Origin: Lutjanus erythropterus
Taxonomy: Eukaryota > Chordata > Actinopteri > Lutjaniformes > Lutjanidae
DNA: 64,000 bases
Direction: 5' to 3'
Assembly: GCA_020091685.1 (NCBI GenBank)
Contig: CM034601.1
Location: forward strand, 6,408,429 to 6,472,428
The notes below the pieces were generated by a model that saw nothing but the letters and a program-made list of their open reading frames with translations, made no database searches and was not told where the DNA came from. Below, piece after piece: positions 60,609-64,000 of the stretch (its first letter is position 1; every line of letters starts with the position of its first letter). A program made the translations under genes and the position numbers.

Positions 60609-61325
60609 TAGGGGTGGGGGAAATTTCCGATTCTTAGATGCATCGCGATTCGGACGTGGACGAATCTGAATCGATTCACAAACGTCCAAATTTCGATTAT
60701 TTAAATCTGTTGATTAAAGTGATACAGAAGCTTCTAAATGATGCGGAACTAAGAAGCGCGGTACGCGTCATCGCCGGGACACTTTGGAACGCGCACCTGG
60801 AGCGACACGCGCACAGCGGAAAACAAACATGACCGACCGCCAGCCACCTCGCCATGAGGTCCGAACAGCTCCTTCTAATTTAAAAGCAGCCGTGTGGAAA
60901 CACTTCGGCTTCGACAACGTCGACGGCGGAAGCGAACTGGACAAGAGCCACGTTATATGTAAGCTGTTTCTAGCAACACAACAAACACGAGAAGCCACGT
61001 AACTCGATTCCACCCGACGGAGGAGTGGGGGAGACGGCAGGCTGCTGTTGCTGCGGCTACTAGTGGCTACTGTTGGTACTTTCCAGATTGCAAACATTTC
61101 CAATAGTTTAATAAAATATAATGGAAATGAATTCTTATTACAAAGGCGCTGTTTTTAAAAATTGCAAGTGATGAATGCTTATTCAGTGAGACAAAAAGAA
61201 ATGTGTTTGTGAAAAAGTGCATCAATATACATAAAGATGCATCAATAATCGTTTTATAATCGAATCGTAGCCCCTGAATCGTAATCGTAATCGAATCGGC
61301 AGGTGCCCAAAGATTCCCACCCCTA
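60609..61325 (+). mobile_element. hAT DNA transposon, internally deleted, 717 bp, nested
   Basis: The left end is TAGGGGTGGGGGAAATTTCC and the reverse complement of the right end is TAGGGGTGGGAATCTTTGGG. Sub-terminal DNA carries GATTCG/CGAATC words (ATCGCGATTCGG left; ATCGTAATCGTAATCGAATCGG right). Perfect 8-bp target duplications CTAGCAAC. The interior is CpG-rich and keeps the start of the transposase frame. It interrupts an older repeat whose halves lie at 60545-60608 and 61326-61575, so it is the younger of the two. Confidence 0.95.
60829..61002 (+). pseudogene. N-terminal fragment of a hAT transposase (BED zinc finger), truncated
   Basis: The frame starts at ATG 60829 in a good context (AAACAAACATGA) and stops at 61002, giving 57 codons. 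It contains SNLKAAVWKHFGFDN and, further on, DKSHVICKLF. This is the start of a BED finger as found in hAT transposases and ZBED proteins (S-VWKHFGF ... VCKLC). The second zinc-binding cysteine is replaced by Phe, and the His/Cys pair that closes the finger is absent because the reading frame ends. The rest of the transposase (RNase-H-like fold and dimerisation region) has been deleted. The frame stays open upstream of the ATG to at least 60784. It cannot make an active enzyme. Confidence 0.8.
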
Positions 61326-61575
61326 CTAGCAACTCACTTGACAAGTGGTAAAATAAAATTAAACAAAGTATTTTCATTATTAATAATCATTTATCCTTTT
61401 TAATGCAAATATGCTATTTCCAGCCTCTCAGTGTCCTGCTTTTCTCCATTTATTATCATAACAATATGAACATTTTTGGGTTTGTACTGACAAAGCAAGA
61501 TTTTAAAGACATCACCTTGAACTTGGAATGGACATTTTGCACTGTCTTCTGAAATTTCATAGACACTGCAGCCTT
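61326..61575 (+). repeat. Right part of the old family-1 relic
   Basis: TTTATTATCATAACAA, GACATCACCTTGAACTTGG, GGACATTTTGCACTGTCTTCTGA and CACTGCAGCC match the order seen at 31240-31378. The first 8 bp are the duplicated CTAGCAAC. Confidence 0.7.
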
Positions 61576-62069
61576 AGATCCAACATGACAAATAACTTAA
61601 GTTTCTGCTGTTATTTGATTGTATAGGGGCAAGTAAAAGTTGAGGGCGCAGTGGACTGAACCCTGCTAATGCATTTGTCTTATCAAATCATCAGTCCAGC
61701 ATTAGCATTCTCTGTTAATCTACTTAGCTGTTGGTAAGTTGCTTGACCAGAAGGTGAACAGTACAAATTGTGTCTTGTAACAATCCCCTTTACTTGGCAA
61801 ATGCTGTGCTACAAAACACTTTACAAGGACAGGATATTCTCCATCATTACAGTAAAGCAGCCTAAGTAAACCTCAATTTTCCCAGAAACCAGAAAAGAAA
61901 AAAAGTTGTTATGGTTACCTAGCTAAGGTTAGCTAAGCTCAGAGTTTCCAGAGGTAATATTTATCTGTGGTAATTAGCGTTTCACACAATTCTGCTGTGA
62001 AGAATGCAAGAGGACATTCAAAGAGGGTTCCACTTTGTTAAAACATGGCTCTTATCTTCATATTTTTAG
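61576..62069. other. Nothing recognised
   Basis: No gene or clear repeat. Confidence 0.4.
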
Positions 62070-62449
62070 CCATAGACTGTAAATAAATATGGACAATGCG
62101 TCTCCACTTCCTCCCACGGTACAAAAATAAAAGTAAAATATCCTAATACAAACACTGCCATCTTGAACTGGTGGTGTAATTTGAGCCAGAGTCGGTGTAG
62201 TAGTGATCTGGATTTGAGCCGCTGTATCAAGGTCTCAGACTGTCATCATGACGTGAAACCCCCTTTTCATAGCATCAAATAAGTAATTAAAACCAAACTG
62301 ATGTGTATTTTCACTTTTTAATGTGGCCCATGTCCCATCTGCTCACACAGAAAGGGTGAGGTTTATGACTTATTCTGCAGCCAGCCACCAGGGGAAGATC
62401 CCTTCACTTTGGGGTGCTGTCATGTCGTCCATCTTAATAGCCTGTATGT
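62070..62449 (+). mobile_element. MITE, 'CCATAGACTGTAAATAAA' family, about 380 bp
   Basis: The left end is CCATAGACTGTAAATAAATATGGACAA, then GTCTCCACTTCCTCCCACGGTACAAAAAT, GCCATCTTG, GTGTAGTAGTGATCTGGATTTGAGCC and AATTAAAACCAAACTGA. Near the right end are CTGCAGCCAGCCACCAGGGG and GTCGTCCATCTTAATAGCCTGTATG, which mirrors the left terminus with losses. This is the order of an abundant teleost repeat. No coding capacity. Confidence 0.75.
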
Positions 62450-62882
62450 CAGTGTGTTTGGCCATCATGCCTCTCACTTGTTGTGTGATACAGTTTTGTA
62501 ATTAACAACCTAATTGCTGGGAACAGGGTGACATTGCCGGCCTCTACAGAATCTGACAGGATGTGATACGTGAGCATCCGATCTCACTTCCTCCCCACCT
62601 CCTTGTTCTGTCTTTTCACTCAGTCTTCTCTGTCATGGACCATCAGACTTCTCTGTCTCCCCTGGTTTTTGGTGCCTCATTTCAGATGTTTTGGATCGGA
62701 ATATTCTTTGTCCAGGAGATTTGGCCTCTCCTTGTCTTTTTCTCCCTGTGTGTGTGTTTTTTTCCTCTCTCAATTTTGTCTGAATGGTGTGCTTGAGCTT
62801 CGCCTTTTGTAAGTATTTGTAATCTGTGGACTGTCTAATCCATTCAGCAGCACCTAAAGTTGGATCAATACTCTTCACATAC

Positions 62883-63491
62883 ATTTACAATCGGGATTAA
62901 TTTTGTCAATGAAAAGTTTGACAAGAGGTATTTGCTGACATCTTTTTATTTCATGAGTAATTTGTGACAGTGATGAAAATTAAAATACTGACAAAAATTA
63001 CGGCAAAATCTCTGTTCATTATGCCCTGATGACAAAAGGCAAGAAATAATACCTCTGTTTGGGCAGACAATCTCAGGTACATCACACAAAATTTAATGCT
63101 AGTATAGCGCAAAGTTGTTTGTGGATTCAGGGCACATTAGCAATTAACTTATCTTCTTACATTAAAATGCAAGTCTTTGTGTTCAGCTCTCAGTACTTTT
63201 ATAGCTTGTAATTGAATTTCTGTGGTCTGAGGTTAAGTTTCTCCCATTTTTACTCTCAGGAATCTGCTTTATTTTCCTGTTTTATGTTCTTTTTCAGCTG
63301 AGAGGAGTTTTTCAGATGAAAGGAGACTAAAACACTGACTAAAATTATGAATAAAAAGACTGACCAAAAGTAGACTAAAAACAGACTAAAATTATAACCA
63401 AAACATAGACTAAAACACTGACTAAAAATAAAACTATAACATAATACTAAAACATGCCTTTAACCAGCTACAACTAACAATTTACAATCGG
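62883..63491 (+). repeat. Degraded DNA-element-like repeat bracketed by a 12-bp direct repeat
   Basis: ATTTACAATCGG occurs at 62883-62894 and 63480-63491. Inside, the left side starts ATTAATTTTGTCAATGAAAA, the known terminus of a fish element rich in GTCAACGAAAA and GACTAAAAC. The right side (63325-63435) is an irregular array with GACTAAAA six times. Because ACTAAAACTAAATTTAAA continues past 63491, the 12-bp repeat may be internal and not a target duplication. Confidence 0.5.
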
Positions 63492-63654
63492 TAAGTGAGT
63501 AAGACTAAAACTAAATTTAAAATTCTCATCATCTACAGTTATGTTAACCTGACTGTCCATTGTGACAGCCCTCTGGCCTCTCCTCTCTCACCCTGGGTTG
63601 CAGCTAGCATTTTGTCTGTCTCTTCAGGTCCTGGTAGGCCGAGGCCATATTACT

Positions 63655-63679
63655 GCCACTGGGTGCACCTGCCAGTGGC
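63655..63679. repeat. Small hairpin
   Basis: GCCACTGG / CCAGTGGC, 8-bp arms with a 9-nt loop. Confidence 0.7.
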
Positions 63680-63764
63680 CAGGTACCTGATCCACCATTT
63701 TACCCTGTACAAGAGGCGATACCGACAGCTGGCAGTTACCTTAGATCACCCCAAAAAGTGGAAG

Positions 63765-63895
63765 CAGGTGGAAACAGCTAGCCTGGCTCTATCCATGGGT
63801 GACAAAATCCTCCTAAAGCTCATTAATTAACATTATATCTTATTTGTTTAATCCGGACAATTCACCCTGCCACGCTGGCTGTCTCTCTCTGTTTC
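63765..63895 (+). repeat. Teleost dispersed repeat fragment
   Basis: ACAGCTAGCCTGGCTCTATCC, GACAAAATCCTCCTAAAGCTCATTAATTAACATTATATCTTATTTGTTTAATCCG matches a very common fish repeat segment (gctagcctggctctgtccaaagg...ctcattaattaacacgttatatcttgtttgtttaatccgta). The boundaries and class are uncertain. Confidence 0.6.
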
Positions 63896-64000
63896 CCAGA
63901 TAATGCTCATCTGCCTTAATGACAGTTTACAGCTTTTTATGCCTGCTGACTTATTATATTGGAGTTCTATTGAGTGAGACATGATGGTGAATTCATCGTA

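Overview
The window looks like nuclear DNA of a spiny-rayed (percomorph) bony fish. The evidence is its repeats: tRNA-derived SINEs with a pyrimidine-rich tail, an L2-type LINE 3' end, a Tc1/mariner fragment, many hAT transposons and MITEs, and long CA/GT microsatellites. I recognise the repeat families from general knowledge of teleost genomes, not from a database search. No intact host protein-coding gene, rRNA, functional tRNA, CRISPR array or prokaryotic feature was found. The open frames are short and mostly fall in low-complexity or transposon sequence. The window is best read as a gene-poor intergenic stretch or a large intron.

Layout. 1-6.4 kb: a short hAT element with an 8-bp target duplication inside another dispersed repeat, a teleost dispersed repeat, a tRNA-SINE with 11-bp target duplications, a Tc1/mariner transposase fragment and a LINE-like tail. 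6.4-15 kb: mostly featureless AT-rich DNA with a worn SINE, two hAT scraps, an unrecognised 94-codon frame (12.87-13.15 kb) and a long GT tract. 15-24 kb: nearly empty, with a perfect 17-bp-arm hairpin at 21.84 kb. 24-29 kb: a hAT element carrying a broken BED finger, flanked by two related direct repeats, then a 147-bp GT-rich tract, a SINE and two further repeats. 29-35 kb: a purine-rich patch, a hAT relic, the 3' end of an L2 LINE, a reversed SINE copy with an expanded CA tract, and a hAT with a GGTTCTC-type terminus. 35-44 kb: candidate conserved non-coding DNA and MITE fragments. 44.6-45.5 kb: a well preserved hAT with perfect target duplications and a CpG-rich inner region. 47-59 kb: two copies of a TTAA-flanked long-inverted-repeat element, hAT relics, and fragments of another family. 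60.6-61.3 kb: a young hAT with a BED-finger start frame, nested in an older hAT-family relic. 62-64 kb: three more repeats.

How it fits together. hAT superfamily DNA transposons dominate. Five copies have boundaries I could set from terminal repeats plus 8-bp duplications of graded quality (8/8, 8/8, 7/8, 6/8, 5/8), which gives a rough relative age series. At least six scraps of one old hAT-like family lie in both orientations. Two microsatellites are tied to SINE copies, one of them growing inside the SINE. Between the repeats are AT-rich blocks with homeodomain-type TAATT motifs that could be conserved enhancers, but this cannot be shown from one sequence. I did not find a convincing new biological system. 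The observations most worth checking are the CpG-rich hAT with a TCTCGCGAGA motif, the nested BED-finger hAT, the perfect hairpin, and the candidate regulatory blocks.
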